A stretch of 64,000 nt of DNA. It comes from Salipaludibacillus keqinensis (GTDB taxonomy: Bacteria > Bacillota > Bacilli > Bacillales > Salisediminibacteriaceae). The stretch lies in assembly GCF_003226325.1 (NCBI RefSeq), contig NZ_PDOD01000001.1:558001-622000 (forward strand). The letters are read 5' to 3'. The stretch's first letter is position 1; each line of letters starts with the position of its first letter. The translations under genes and the position numbers were made by a program. The notes beneath the pieces are model-generated. The model searched no databases, was not told the DNA's origin, and saw only the letters and a list, made by a program, of their open reading frames with translations. This document shows, piece by piece, positions 44,588-54,141 of this stretch.

Positions 44588-47383
44588 ATGAATCGCTTTG
44601 TCGTCCTCGACGTTGAAACTACAGGTGTAGCTTTTTCCCGAGGAGATCGTATAATACAATTAGCATATTCAGTGGTGGAGCACGATCAGATTGTCCATCG
44701 CTATTCTACATACATAAATCCCGACCGTTCCATCCCCGCGTTTATTCAATCGTTAACGAATATTGAAGAAGGAGATGTGAAAGACGCACCGGTGTTCTCA
44801 GAAATCGCTCCTCAACTATTAAAAGATTTAGATGGGGCTTATTTTGTGGCTCATAATGCAGATTTCGACTTAGGTTTTGTCAATGCTGAATTGGATGATG
44901 CAGGTTACCCGGGTTTCACTGGTCCGATTATTGACACTGTAGAACTCTCGCGTATTGCGTTCCCCACTCAAGATAGTTTTAAATTAGGGCAACTTGCGGA
45001 GAAATTTGATATGGATCATTTAGAGCCTCACCGGGCAGACAGTGATGCAGAAGCTACGGCTCTACTTCTAATGGAGATTTTCAGAACGTTATCAGCACTA
45101 CCATTGCTTACACTACAACAATTAGAGAAGCTATCAACGAAATTAAAGAGCGATCTCGGTTCAATTTTAATGGTGTGGGTGAATAATAAGAAAGCAGCTC
45201 CTGAAGAAGACCATATTGATGCTTTTAATGGCATCGCTTTGAAAAAAGACACCCCATTACACTCGTCCCAAATTGAAATGGAAGATATCCCAACTGTAAA
45301 CGATTTTTTGAACGCCACGTTAAATGATGAGCAGCATATGAGACAGCTCATTCCTGAATATGAACGACGAAGCGGACAAATAGAGATGATTGAATTTATT
45401 GACGGGATCTTTTCTGATAACAAGATTGGGCTTGTAGAGGCAGGAACTGGGACAGGTAAGACGTTAGCCTATTTAATACCAGCAGCTCTTTATGCCATTA
45501 AACATCAAGAACCAGTAGTAATCAGTACGGAAACGATTCAATTGCAAGAACAAATTGTTAACAAAGAACTTCCCGTTTTACAAAAAATTCTCCCTTTTCC
45601 TTTACAAACCGCTCTGTTAAAAGGAAGGAACCACTATTTATGTCTACAAAAGTTTGAGAACGTGTTGAACAGTGATTCAGTGGATTCATACGATCGTTCA
45701 TTATCGAAAGCACAGATTCTCGTCTGGTTGACCGAAACGATCACTGGAGATGTAGAGGAATTGAGCTTAGCTGCGGGAAATACGCGGTTTTGGCATGAGA
45801 TAGCAAGTGATCCAGCATCCTGTTCGAGTCCTAGTTGCCCTTGGTTCTCTCGATGTTTTTACCAACGGGCGAGAAAAAAATCGAAACAAGCAAATATCAT
45901 TGTGACTAATCACGCTCTGTTATGCACTGATTTAGTAACAGACCATCAATTGATCCCAAGTTATTCTACACTCATTGTAGATGAGGCCCATCATCTTGAA
46001 GATACTGCGACTCGTCAATTCGGTGATAAATTAGACTATTTAACAATGACCCAATTATTGAATGATTTAACTAGCCGAGATAAAGAAGGATGGGTCCCGA
46101 ATCAAATTTGGGGAAAGATGGAACAGTCATTAAAAACAGAATGTGCAGATTTAGAAGAACAAGCTAAAATAGTTAAACAGGAATGGAATGATTTATTTTT
46201 ATTGTTAAATCAGTACGTTACCAGAGGTTTATCAGGAACGAATGAAACAGGACGTTTATCTAAAGTCATTCAATTTAAAGACCCTTCGTGGTCGAAAGTG
46301 ACTGAGGCGGCCAAACGTTCAGATCAATTATTAAAAGGAATCTTAAAGCGTTTGGGACATATTGCGAGGGAGACTGAAATTATGATCGAAGAGAAATCCT
46401 CTGATGAACGTCGAGAATTGGATTGGCTCGATTCGACATTGTCTCAAATGGAACAGCAATATGAATTTTTCTATGATTTAATTTTAGATCAGGACGAGGA
46501 CTCTGTTTATTGGCTGGAACTAGAAACAAAAGGTCCTAAACAATCGATATCTATACAACGATGTCCAATAGAGATCTCTGAAAAATTAGCAGACCAGTTT
46601 TTCATGAAGAAAAATCGGGTTATCTTAACGTCAGCTACCATTACTGTAAACAATAAATTTAATTACATGATCCAACGGTTGGGGCTTGAGGATTTTCCTG
46701 TTGAGACGAAACAAGTAGACTCACCTTTTTCCTGGGAGACACAAGTTTCATTTATGGTGCCTGAAGACATGCCATTAATCCAAGAAGCAGGGGAAGAAGC
46801 CTATATTGAAGCGGCTGCGATGCAGATCTATCGTATTGCTCACGTTACTCAAGGTAAGATGCTCGTGCTATTCACTTCTTATGATATGTTACGGCGAACG
46901 TATCAACTTCTGAAAAAATTATTAGACGAATCATTCATGCTCATCGCTCAAGGTGTTCAAACGAAAAGTCGCTCGAAACTAACGAAGAATTTCCAACAAT
47001 TCGATCAATCTATTTTACTTGGAACAAGTAGCTTTTGGGAAGGGGTAGATATTCCGGGAAGTGACTTAAGTGCAATTGTTATGGCTCGCCTGCCATTTAG
47101 TCCTCCTAATGATCCAGTGTTCAAGGCCCGTTCAGATCGTTTAAAGCTAGAAGGAGAATCTCCGTTCATGAAGCTTGCACTTCCTCAAGCAATCCTACGC
47201 TTTAAACAAGGATTTGGGAGGTTAATTCGACGATCTTCAGACAAAGGGATAGTCGTTGTCTTAGACCGGAGAATTGTGAATACAAGATACGGAAAATCCT
47301 TTACTAAATCATTGCCGGATATTCCTCTAATAGAAGAGCCTATGAGTGAAATGGAAGACCGAATTGAAAAATGGTTCCAATAA
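44588..47383 (+). CDS. dinG: DinG-type helicase with N-terminal 3'-5' exonuclease domain
   Basis: A 931-residue protein, the same length as the B. subtilis one. Residues 1-165 are a DnaQ-type exonuclease (FVVLDVETTG, HNADFDLGF, HRADSDAEAT). The rest is an XPD/DinG-like superfamily 2 helicase: Walker A EAGTGTGKTLAYL near residue 284, DEAHH near 465, and C-terminal GTSSFWEGVDIPG plus QGFGRLIRR near 815-880. Cysteines around 413-427 (ASCSSPSCPWFSRCFY) recall the iron-sulfur region. In Gram-positives the protein is reported to be mainly a nuclease. ATG 44588 is chosen directly after an in-frame GTG. Confidence 0.93.
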   Translation: MNRFVVLDVETTGVAFSRGDRIIQLAYSVVEHDQIVHRYSTYINPDRSIPAFIQSLTNIEEGDVKDAPVFSEIAPQLLKDLDGAYFVAHNADFDLGFVNAELDDAGYPGFTGPIIDTVELSRIAFPTQDSFKLGQLAEKFDMDHLEPHRADSDAEATALLLMEIFRTLSALPLLTLQQLEKLSTKLKSDLGSILMVWVNNKKAAPEEDHIDAFNGIALKKDTPLHSSQIEMEDIPTVNDFLNATLNDEQHMRQLIPEYERRSGQIEMIEFIDGIFSDNKIGLVEAGTGTGKTLAYLIPAALYAIKHQEPVVISTETIQLQEQIVNKELPVLQKILPFPLQTALLKGRNHYLCLQKFENVLNSDSVDSYDRSLSKAQILVWLTETITGDVEELSLAAGNTRFWHEIASDPASCSSPSCPWFSRCFYQRARKKSKQANIIVTNHALLCTDLVTDHQLIPSYSTLIVDEAHHLEDTATRQFGDKLDYLTMTQLLNDLTSRDKEGWVPNQIWGKMEQSLKTECADLEEQAKIVKQEWNDLFLLLNQYVTRGLSGTNETGRLSKVIQFKDPSWSKVTEAAKRSDQLLKGILKRLGHIARETEIMIEEKSSDERRELDWLDSTLSQMEQQYEFFYDLILDQDEDSVYWLELETKGPKQSISIQRCPIEISEKLADQFFMKKNRVILTSATITVNNKFNYMIQRLGLEDFPVETKQVDSPFSWETQVSFMVPEDMPLIQEAGEEAYIEAAAMQIYRIAHVTQGKMLVLFTSYDMLRRTYQLLKKLLDESFMLIAQGVQTKSRSKLTKNFQQFDQSILLGTSSFWEGVDIPGSDLSAIVMARLPFSPPNDPVFKARSDRLKLEGESPFMKLALPQAILRFKQGFGRLIRRSSDKGIVVVLDRRIVNTRYGKSFTKSLPDIPLIEEPMSEMEDRIEKWFQ

Positions 47384-47419
47384 CGAGGGACAAAAAAGTA
47401 ATCAAGGAGGGGGATATAG

Positions 47420-48727
47420 GTGAAGAATTTGTTAATACACTCAGTGACGGTGGTGACAATGGAGGAAAGCCATCAAATCTTTTATGGGTACGTCATCGTA
47501 GAAAAAGGTTTGTTTAAAACAGTTGGAAAAGGTTCACCCTCTTCTAAAGAAATAGCGGATGCAGATGAAGTAATTGATGGTCAAGGCAAATGGCTTATGC
47601 CTGGGTTAGTGAATACACATGGTCATTTAGGGAGCACCCTTCTCAGGGGAGCGGGAGACGATATGCCATTAATGGATTGGCTAAAACAAATCATGTGGCC
47701 GAACGAATCAAGGTTCGATAAAGAAACAGTAACGATCGCTGCCCAGTTAGCTATGATAGAAATGATTAAATCAGGTACGACAACATTTTTAGATATGTAC
47801 CATTTGTTTATGGAGGATATGGCTGAACTTGTCATTGACATCGGCATGAGAGCGACCTTATGTCGAGGCATGATCGGGCTCTGTTCTGAAGAAGAACAAG
47901 AGCAAAAGTTAGCCGAGTCAGTGAAGTTATATAAAGATTTTCATGGAGAAAGTGACGGGAAAATTTCTATAGCTTTGTCACCTCATGCCCCTTACACATG
48001 TCCACCTCCATTCATGAAGCGCGCGGCTGAAGAGGCGAAGAAACACAATATGATGATCCACACTCATGTTTCAGAAACTAGAGGCGAAGTGGAACAGCAT
48101 GTAAAGGAGTATGGCAAGCGTCCTATCGTTCATTTAGAAGAACTAGGCTTGTTTCATAGCCCATGTTTAATTGCTCATGGCGTCCATGTGAATGAAGAAG
48201 AAATGGTCATTTTAAAAGAGAATGATGTAGCCGTTTCTCATAATCCAATAAGTAACTTGAAATTAGGCTCAGGTATTGCTCCGATTCCTGAAATGGTATC
48301 AAAAGGAATTACCGTTGGCCTTGGTACAGATTCGACAGCTAGTAACAATAACTTGGATTTATTTGAGGAAATGAGAATGGCTGCTTTGATTCATAAAGGC
48401 AAACAAGAGAATCCTTCAGTGACTAACAGTCTAAAAACGTTGGAGATGGCTACTTTTAAAGGTGCTGAAGCATTAAGGATCTCTCAATTAGGTAAAATTC
48501 GATCAAAGTTTAAAGCGGACTTTATATTAGTAGATCCAGCTGCACCTCACCTTACACCTTGGGAAAATAATAGAGTACATTCCCATTTAGTTTACGCTGC
48601 AAAGGGAAGTGACGTAACGGATGTGTTTGTGGGCGGTAAAGCGTTATACTCGAATAAGTCTTTAGTAAAACTCGATGAAGAAAAAATACTTTATGAAGCA
48701 AACAATAAACTAGAAAATTTCGTTTAA
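47420..48727 (+). CDS. mtaD: 5-methylthioadenosine/S-adenosylhomocysteine deaminase
   Basis: Amidohydrolase-superfamily deaminase, 435 residues. Metal ligands are seen in MPGLVNTHGHLGSTLLRG near residue 60 (HxH), in HTHVSETRGEVE near 213, HGVHVNEEEM near 253, and Asp in GLGTDSTASNNNLD near residue 303. The SxNNNLD pattern and the LMDWL stretch are typical for the MtaD/TrzN-like group that deaminates MTA and SAH. The exact substrate is inferred. GTG start after AAGGAGG. This gene is not in this place in B. subtilis. Confidence 0.85.
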   Translation: MKNLLIHSVTVVTMEESHQIFYGYVIVEKGLFKTVGKGSPSSKEIADADEVIDGQGKWLMPGLVNTHGHLGSTLLRGAGDDMPLMDWLKQIMWPNESRFDKETVTIAAQLAMIEMIKSGTTTFLDMYHLFMEDMAELVIDIGMRATLCRGMIGLCSEEEQEQKLAESVKLYKDFHGESDGKISIALSPHAPYTCPPPFMKRAAEEAKKHNMMIHTHVSETRGEVEQHVKEYGKRPIVHLEELGLFHSPCLIAHGVHVNEEEMVILKENDVAVSHNPISNLKLGSGIAPIPEMVSKGITVGLGTDSTASNNNLDLFEEMRMAALIHKGKQENPSVTNSLKTLEMATFKGAEALRISQLGKIRSKFKADFILVDPAAPHLTPWENNRVHSHLVYAAKGSDVTDVFVGGKALYSNKSLVKLDEEKILYEANNKLENFV

Positions 48728-48921
48728 ATCTAGCCAGTAGTTTAAAATGTGATAAAATAATCTTCATAACCTTAACATTTTTAAACAGTAACCATCTTCA
48801 TAGCTTTTGAGGAGAAGAGGTCACTAAAACGGCTAGACTTTACTGGAAAACGAAGTGAGGGAACGACTTAAGAGCGAAACAAAAAGAATTGTAAACATTT
48901 AAGAAATGTGAGGGATGAGTA

Positions 48922-49413
48922 ATGAAAGCGTGGATCATCTCTATTTCTGTGATTGGGTTCACAGTGATGTTAGGGTTGTCTATTTATCTTTACCAAGTCA
49001 TTGCTGAGCCGATTCGCGATCGGCAAGAACAAGCTGTTTCATTAGCAGGAGAACAGCTGGATTTCACCGAAGTTAGAGGAGTAGAATATTACCATGGTCG
49101 CCGTTCCTATCAAATCATTGATGCCGTAGATGAAGATGGAAACGACGTTTACATATGGGTAGAAGAACGAGACGATGAAGACGAACCAAATATAGAAACT
49201 AGACTACATTCTGATGGATTATCAAAGCAACAAGTGATTGACATTGCTCAGCAAGAATTAACAATGGAACGTTTGAAATCCGTTCAACTTGGCATGATTG
49301 GTTCGACTCCAGTATATGAAGTAAATTATATTGATGAGTTGGATCGGCATTCGTTTTATTATTTGACTTTTGAAGACGGTACTTATATTCGTCACTATCA
49401 ATTTTTATCTTAA
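48922..49413 (+). CDS. ypmB: YpmB-like secreted or membrane-anchored protein
   Basis: A 163-residue protein with one N-terminal membrane helix (about residues 3-26) and an outside part with a DUF5590-like region (QAVSLAGEQLDFTEVRGVEYYHGRRSYQIIDA) and a second PepSY-like repeat at the C-terminus (TPVYEVNYIDELDRHSFYYLTFEDG). Matches YpmB, which sits before aspB in B. subtilis; function unknown. ATG 48922. Confidence 0.85.
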   Translation: MKAWIISISVIGFTVMLGLSIYLYQVIAEPIRDRQEQAVSLAGEQLDFTEVRGVEYYHGRRSYQIIDAVDEDGNDVYIWVEERDDEDEPNIETRLHSDGLSKQQVIDIAQQELTMERLKSVQLGMIGSTPVYEVNYIDELDRHSFYYLTFEDGTYIRHYQFLS

Positions 49414-49481
49414 AAAACAGCTCTGTTTCGATAATTATCTATAGGTAAACAAAGCTGAATAATATTAAGGAGAGATATACC

Positions 49482-50660
49482 ATGAATTTTTCATCTCGAG
49501 TAACATCTATTACCCCATCTTCTACACTAGCTATCACAGCCAAAGCGAAACAGTTAAAAGCTGAAGGGCATGATGTCATTGGTCTAGGAGCAGGTGAGCC
49601 GGACTTTAATACTCCTAATTATATAATTGAAGCCAGCTATCAATCGATGCTTGATGGCCATACGAAGTATACTCCAGCAGCAGGTTTACCCGAATTGAAA
49701 AAAGCAATCTCTGATAAATTTAAACAGGACCAAGGAATTGATTATGCGAATGATGAAATCATCGTAACGAGTGGCGCGAAGCACTCATTATCTTTGTTAT
49801 TTCAAACGATTCTTGAGGAAGGGGAAGAAGTTATTATTCCATCTCCTTACTGGGTTAGTTATCCCGAGCAAGTAAAAGTAGCAGGCGGAAAACCTGTCAT
49901 TGTTGAAGGGAAAGAAGAATACGAGTTTAAAGTGACGAAAGAGCAAGTGGAAGAAGCGATTACTGAAAATACGAAAGCCCTCATTATCAACTCACCAAGT
50001 AACCCAACAGGTGTGATGTATAACAAAGAAGAACTAAAAGAAATCGGTGAAATTTGTCTTAAACATAACATCTTAATTGTTTCAGATGAAATTTACGAAA
50101 AGCTTATTTACGACGGAAAAGAGCATGTATCTATCGCTCAACTATCTCCGGAGTTAAAAGAACAAACGTTAATCGTTAATGGTGTCTCTAAGTCTCATTC
50201 TATGACTGGATGGAGAATCGGCTATACCGCAGGCAACAAAGAAATCATTAAAAAAATGTCTAATGTGGCAAGTCATACTACATCCAACCCTGCGGTTATG
50301 TCTCAATACGGAGCCATTGCTGCGTATACAAAAGATGATGGATCAGTCGAAAATATGAGGCAATCATTTGAAGAGCGACTAAACAAAGTATACACTCAGT
50401 TAAATGATATTCCAGGATTTTCTTGTGTCAAGCCACAAGGAGCATTCTATTTGTTTCCTAACGTCAAAGAAGCAGTAGAAAAAAGTCCATATGAAACGAC
50501 GGATGAGTGGGTGACAGCCTTACTTGAAGAAGAAAAAGTAGCTGTCGTGCCGGGTAGTGGTTTCGGTTCTCCTGATAATATTCGTTTATCTTATGCGACA
50601 AGTCTTGAGCAGTTTGAAGGTGCTTTAGAGCGAATTCAAAAGTTTGTTGAGAAATACTAG
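49482..50660 (+). CDS. aspB: Aspartate aminotransferase
   Basis: Class I pyridoxal-phosphate aminotransferase linking aspartate/oxaloacetate and glutamate/2-oxoglutarate. The 392-residue protein has GLGAGEPDFNTPNYI near residue 35, the NSPSNPTGVMY loop near residue 169, and the cofactor lysine in VNGVSKSHSMTGWRIGY near residue 234. It lies upstream of asnS, which uses the aspartate produced, as in B. subtilis, but asnS also has its own promoter. Confidence 0.95.
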   Translation: MNFSSRVTSITPSSTLAITAKAKQLKAEGHDVIGLGAGEPDFNTPNYIIEASYQSMLDGHTKYTPAAGLPELKKAISDKFKQDQGIDYANDEIIVTSGAKHSLSLLFQTILEEGEEVIIPSPYWVSYPEQVKVAGGKPVIVEGKEEYEFKVTKEQVEEAITENTKALIINSPSNPTGVMYNKEELKEIGEICLKHNILIVSDEIYEKLIYDGKEHVSIAQLSPELKEQTLIVNGVSKSHSMTGWRIGYTAGNKEIIKKMSNVASHTTSNPAVMSQYGAIAAYTKDDGSVENMRQSFEERLNKVYTQLNDIPGFSCVKPQGAFYLFPNVKEAVEKSPYETTDEWVTALLEEEKVAVVPGSGFGSPDNIRLSYATSLEQFEGALERIQKFVEKY

Positions 50661-50714
50661 TAATTTAGTGATCGAAGGAGAGTTTATGGCGGTTTTGGCT
50701 GTTTTCACCTTTCA

Positions 50715-50744
50715 TTGACTTCTTTTTTGCGAGAAAGGTATAAT
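50715..50744 (+). promoter_or_regulatory. SigA promoter of asnS
   Basis: TTGACT (50715-50720), 18-base spacer, perfect TATAAT (50739-50744). The leader is under 40 bases, which rules out a T-box. Confidence 0.75.
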
Positions 50745-50788
50745 GAGAAGGGTGTTTTATATTGAAGCAGATTGTTGGAGGTAATAAC

Positions 50789-52078
50789 GTGAAAACGACG
50801 ATTACAGAAGTAGGAAATTATGTGGAACAAAAAGTAACCATCGGTGCATGGTTAGCTAATAAACGGTCAAGCGGTAAAATTGCATTTCTTCAGTTACGAG
50901 ACGGAACAGGTTTTATTCAAGGCGTTGTTGTTAAAGCTGAAGTTGGCGAAGAAATCTTTCAACAAGCTAAAAACTTAACACAAGAGTCCTCTATCTACGT
51001 GACGGGCATCGTCAGAAAAGATGACAGAGCCCCTTCAGGCTATGAGCTAAGCGTTAATGGACTTGAAATTATTCATGAAGCAACAGAATACCCTATTACA
51101 CCGAAAGAGCATGGGACAGAATTCCTTATGGATCATCGTCACCTATGGCTCAGATCGAAGCGTCAACACGCGATTATGAAAGTTCGTAATGAAATCATTC
51201 GAGCTACCTATGAATTTTTTAATGATAATGGGTTTGTTAAAGTAGATCCGCCAATCTTAACAGGAAGCTCTGCAGAAGGAACGACTAACTTATTCCATAC
51301 GAAATACTTCGAAGAAGATGCATACCTTTCTCAAAGTGGTCAGCTTTACATGGAAGCAGCTGCGATGGCTTTAGGGAAAGTATTCTCATTTGGCCCGACT
51401 TTTCGAGCAGAGAAGTCAAAAACAAGACGTCATTTAATAGAATTCTGGATGATTGAACCTGAGATGGCCTTCATGGACCACGAAGAGAGTTTAGTCGTGC
51501 AGGAAAGCTATGTGAGCTATGTTGTTCAATCTGTGTTAACAAATTGTAAGTTAGAATTAAAGGCCCTTGAGAGAGATACGTCTAAATTAGAACAAGTTCA
51601 AGCGCCTTTCCCAAGAATTTCATATGATGATGCGATTGAATTCTTGAAAGAGGAAGGACATGAAATTGAATGGGGAGAAGATTTTGGAGCGCCCCATGAA
51701 ACAGCGATTGCTGAAAAATATGACAAGCCTGTATTCATTACTAATTACCCTAAAGATATCAAGGCTTTTTATATGAAGCCTCATCCTACACGGGATGATG
51801 TTGTCTTATGTGCAGATTTAATCGCACCAGAAGGATATGGAGAGATTATTGGCGGGAGCCAACGAATAGATGATGAGGAACTATTGAAGCAGCGTTACGC
51901 AGAACATAACCTCTCGGAAGATGCTTACCGATGGTATTTGGACCTGCGAAAATACGGTTCTGTTCCTCATTCAGGTTTCGGTTTAGGTTTAGAGCGAACT
52001 GTTGGATGGATTTGCGGAACTGAACATGTAAGAGAAACAATTCCATTCCCGCGCCTACTTAACCGCTTATACCCTTAA
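50789..52078 (+). CDS. asnS: Asparaginyl-tRNA synthetase
   Basis: Class IIb synthetase, 429 residues. An N-terminal OB-fold ([30 protein letters not shown]) is followed by class II motif 2 ([25 protein letters not shown] near residue 200) and motif 3 ([15 protein letters not shown] near 396). GTG 50789 is chosen because TTGGAGGTAA precedes it and the N-terminus then equals that of the B. subtilis enzyme; the longer frame from TTG 50762 lacks a ribosome site. Own promoter and terminator. Confidence 0.96.
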   Translation: MKTTITEVGNYVEQKVTIGAWLANKRSSGKIAFLQLRDGTGFIQGVVVKAEVGEEIFQQAKNLTQESSIYVTGIVRKDDRAPSGYELSVNGLEIIHEATEYPITPKEHGTEFLMDHRHLWLRSKRQHAIMKVRNEIIRATYEFFNDNGFVKVDPPILTGSSAEGTTNLFHTKYFEEDAYLSQSGQLYMEAAAMALGKVFSFGPTFRAEKSKTRRHLIEFWMIEPEMAFMDHEESLVVQESYVSYVVQSVLTNCKLELKALERDTSKLEQVQAPFPRISYDDAIEFLKEEGHEIEWGEDFGAPHETAIAEKYDKPVFITNYPKDIKAFYMKPHPTRDDVVLCADLIAPEGYGEIIGGSQRIDDEELLKQRYAEHNLSEDAYRWYLDLRKYGSVPHSGFGLGLERTVGWICGTEHVRETIPFPRLLNRLYP

Positions 52079-52089
52079 TGTGTTCAAGT

Positions 52090-52120
52090 AAAGGCCTCTA
52101 TCCTAGAGGCCTTTCTTTAT
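52090..52120 (+). terminator. Intrinsic terminator after asnS
   Basis: Perfect 11-pair stem AAAGGCCTCTA / TAGAGGCCTTT with a 3-base loop and a T-rich tail. Confidence 0.93.
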
Positions 52121-52167
52121 TCATTAATGGAAAATGATTCAGCAAGGAATTGAGGAGGTGGAAAAGA

Positions 52168-52887
52168 GTGCAAAAAGATTTAAGCCTACAATTACTAATG
52201 GAGAAGCCGATAACCTTGCCCGGACTGCTGTTTAAACATTACAAAGATTTGGGCCTATCAGACATGCAATTTTTAATTTTAATTCATATCAGACAGTTCC
52301 ATCAAGAAGGGAACCAATTTCCTACACCGAGTGATTTAATCGCCCGAATGACAAACACAGAACAAGAGTGTACGCAGCAGTTAAAGCAATTGTTAACGAA
52401 TCGATTTATTGAAATTGTAGAAGTAAAGGGTACAAACGAAAAAATCTCCGAGGTTATTTCAATTGATCCTCTCTTTGAGAAATTGCATATGTATTTAAAT
52501 GAACAAAGCCAAGAGAAAGGTCAAGATCATCAAAAGATGGAAGAGGGGAAACTTTTTCAAAGGTTTGAAGAAGAATTTGCCAGACCTCTTTCGCCAATGG
52601 AAATGGAGATGGTCTCGATGTGGCTAGATGACGATCAGCATGAATCTCATATCATTGAAGCTGCACTCAGGGAAGCTGTTGTGTCATCTCGAATGAACTT
52701 TCGTTATATCGACCGGATTTTATTCGATTGGAAAAAGAATGGTGTGAAAACAATCGAACAGGCAAAAGCTCACGGTGAAAAAGTAAGGAGTCATCAGCAG
52801 ACGTCTCAAAGATACCAGCGTAAAGAATCAACCGTTCCAAAAAAGAGACATCCTGGTTACAATTGGTTAGAAGGAGACGATAACTGA
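52168..52887 (+). CDS. dnaD: Replication initiation protein DnaD
   Basis: Acts with DnaB and DnaI in loading the replicative helicase at oriC and restart sites. The 239-residue protein has the N-terminal winged-helix oligomerisation domain (residues 1-100) and the C-terminal DnaD domain with FEEEFARPLSPMEMEMVSMW near residue 138 and FRYIDRILFDWKKNGVKT near residue 178, ending in the family's YNWLEGD. GTG 52168 follows GAGGAGGTG. It shares one base with nth downstream. Confidence 0.94.
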   Translation: MQKDLSLQLLMEKPITLPGLLFKHYKDLGLSDMQFLILIHIRQFHQEGNQFPTPSDLIARMTNTEQECTQQLKQLLTNRFIEIVEVKGTNEKISEVISIDPLFEKLHMYLNEQSQEKGQDHQKMEEGKLFQRFEEEFARPLSPMEMEMVSMWLDDDQHESHIIEAALREAVVSSRMNFRYIDRILFDWKKNGVKTIEQAKAHGEKVRSHQQTSQRYQRKESTVPKKRHPGYNWLEGDDN

Positions 52888-53549
52888 TGCTGACGAATAG
52901 TCAAATAAATGCAGCCCTTGAGAAGATAGGGGAGATGTTCCCCGAGGCGGAATGTGAGTTAATTCACTCTAATCCTTTTCAGTTGACCATTGCTGTGGTT
53001 CTTTCAGCACAAGCGACAGATGCACTTGTTAATAGAGTCACACCAGGTCTGTTTGAAAAATATAAAACTCCCGAAGATTTTGTTCAAGTCTCCCTAGAAG
53101 AGTTAGAACAGGATATTAAATCGATAGGATTATTTCGAAGTAAAGCAAAAAATATAAAAAAACTCTCCCAATCACTGATCGAACAGTATAATAGTGAGGT
53201 TCCAAAAGAACGTGATGAACTGATAAAGCTTGCTGGGGTAGGGCGTAAAACAGCGAATGTCGTTGCTTCAGTGGCCTTTAACGAACCGGCTATCGCCGTA
53301 GACACTCATGTTGAACGAGTTAGTAAGAGGTTAGGGATTTGCCGGTGGAAAGACTCGGTTCTAGAAGTTGAAAAGACGCTTATGAGAAAAGTCCCTAAAA
53401 AAGACTGGTCAGTCACTCATCATCGATTGATTTTCTTCGGGCGATACCATTGTAAGTCTCAATCTCCAAAATGCATGGAATGTCCGTTGCTAGAATTATG
53501 TCGAGAAGGGAAAAAAAGATTGAAAAAACAAGGTATTGAAGTAACATGA
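52887..53549 (+). CDS. nth: Endonuclease III
   Basis: DNA glycosylase/AP lyase that removes oxidised pyrimidines. The 220-residue protein has the helix-hairpin-helix LAGVGRKTANVVAS with catalytic Lys near residue 119, the catalytic Asp in AVDTHVERVSKR near residue 139, and a C-terminal 4Fe-4S cluster motif with Cys spacing 6-2-5 (HCKSQSPKCMECPLLELC). dnaD-nth-ypoC are tightly packed and likely one operon. Confidence 0.97.
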   Translation: MLTNSQINAALEKIGEMFPEAECELIHSNPFQLTIAVVLSAQATDALVNRVTPGLFEKYKTPEDFVQVSLEELEQDIKSIGLFRSKAKNIKKLSQSLIEQYNSEVPKERDELIKLAGVGRKTANVVASVAFNEPAIAVDTHVERVSKRLGICRWKDSVLEVEKTLMRKVPKKDWSVTHHRLIFFGRYHCKSQSPKCMECPLLELCREGKKRLKKQGIEVT

Positions 53550-54064
53550 CAACAATTTTAACCGTCCCAGCATCTTTTATTTTTCGTCCCTTTTTCGAAG
53601 AGGGAGCTCACTTTTCGATCAATGACGAAGCACATTTTTTTAATGAGAGCGCTAATTCTATTCCTTTTTATGATGATCTATTAAATGTTATTCAAATAGA
53701 TAAAAGTGAACAAGCACCGTGGCATGAACCGAAGCGAGCGATAAATCAGTTGGTAGATCGCTGGAATAACCAAGGGAAACCGTATTTAGCACGTTGTTAT
53801 CAGCAAAGAAATCGGTTAGCTGCCCGACCTGTTATGATTCAATATACCGCTTATTTTATACAAGGGATGCATTGGATCGATGGTCAACCAGTGACCTCAT
53901 TAAGATCTATCATGACTTCTCTTAAGGATTTGCCTTTTTCGCCTATGAATGTAGAAGATCGGTTAGCGTTTGTGTTAACAACAGTTGATCACCACCATGC
54001 GTTTATTACGTTAACACAGCTATATGACGAAGCTAGAAAGAAATGGGCATTATATCAAAAGTAA
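53546..54064 (+). CDS. ypoC: YpoC-like protein
   Basis: A 172-residue soluble protein that overlaps nth by 4 bases. It has no motif that I can tie to an activity. The N-terminus is rich in Phe and aromatic residues, and the C-terminal half (FSPMNVEDRLAFVLTT, residues 130-145) looks helical. Gene order dnaD-nth-ypoC-(ponA-recU) and size fit B. subtilis YpoC, of unknown function. Confidence 0.82.
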   Translation: MTTILTVPASFIFRPFFEEGAHFSINDEAHFFNESANSIPFYDDLLNVIQIDKSEQAPWHEPKRAINQLVDRWNNQGKPYLARCYQQRNRLAARPVMIQYTAYFIQGMHWIDGQPVTSLRSIMTSLKDLPFSPMNVEDRLAFVLTTVDHHHAFITLTQLYDEARKKWALYQK

Positions 54065-54102
54065 TTTAGGCGAAACTGTCATAAAAAAAATGGTTCAATA
54101 AG

Positions 54103-54139
54103 AAAAGCTAGCTAGGTTATTCCCTAGCTAGCTTTTTTT
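54103..54139 (+). terminator. Bidirectional terminator between ypoC and ponA
   Basis: Fourteen-pair stem AAAAGCTAGCTAGG / CCTAGCTAGCTTTT with a short loop; T run follows on the forward strand and a T-rich run on the reverse strand. It ends the converging ypoC and ponA transcripts. Confidence 0.92.
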
Positions 54140-54141
54140 AA

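Noticed and set aside
48740-48786. Inverted repeat GTTTAAAATGT / ACATTTTTAAAC after mtaD
   Set aside because: AT-only, bulged and without a T run; likely chance in AT-rich DNA.
50700-50788. T-box leader for asnS
   Set aside because: Promoter lies only about 35 bases before the ribosome site, so there is no room for a T-box.
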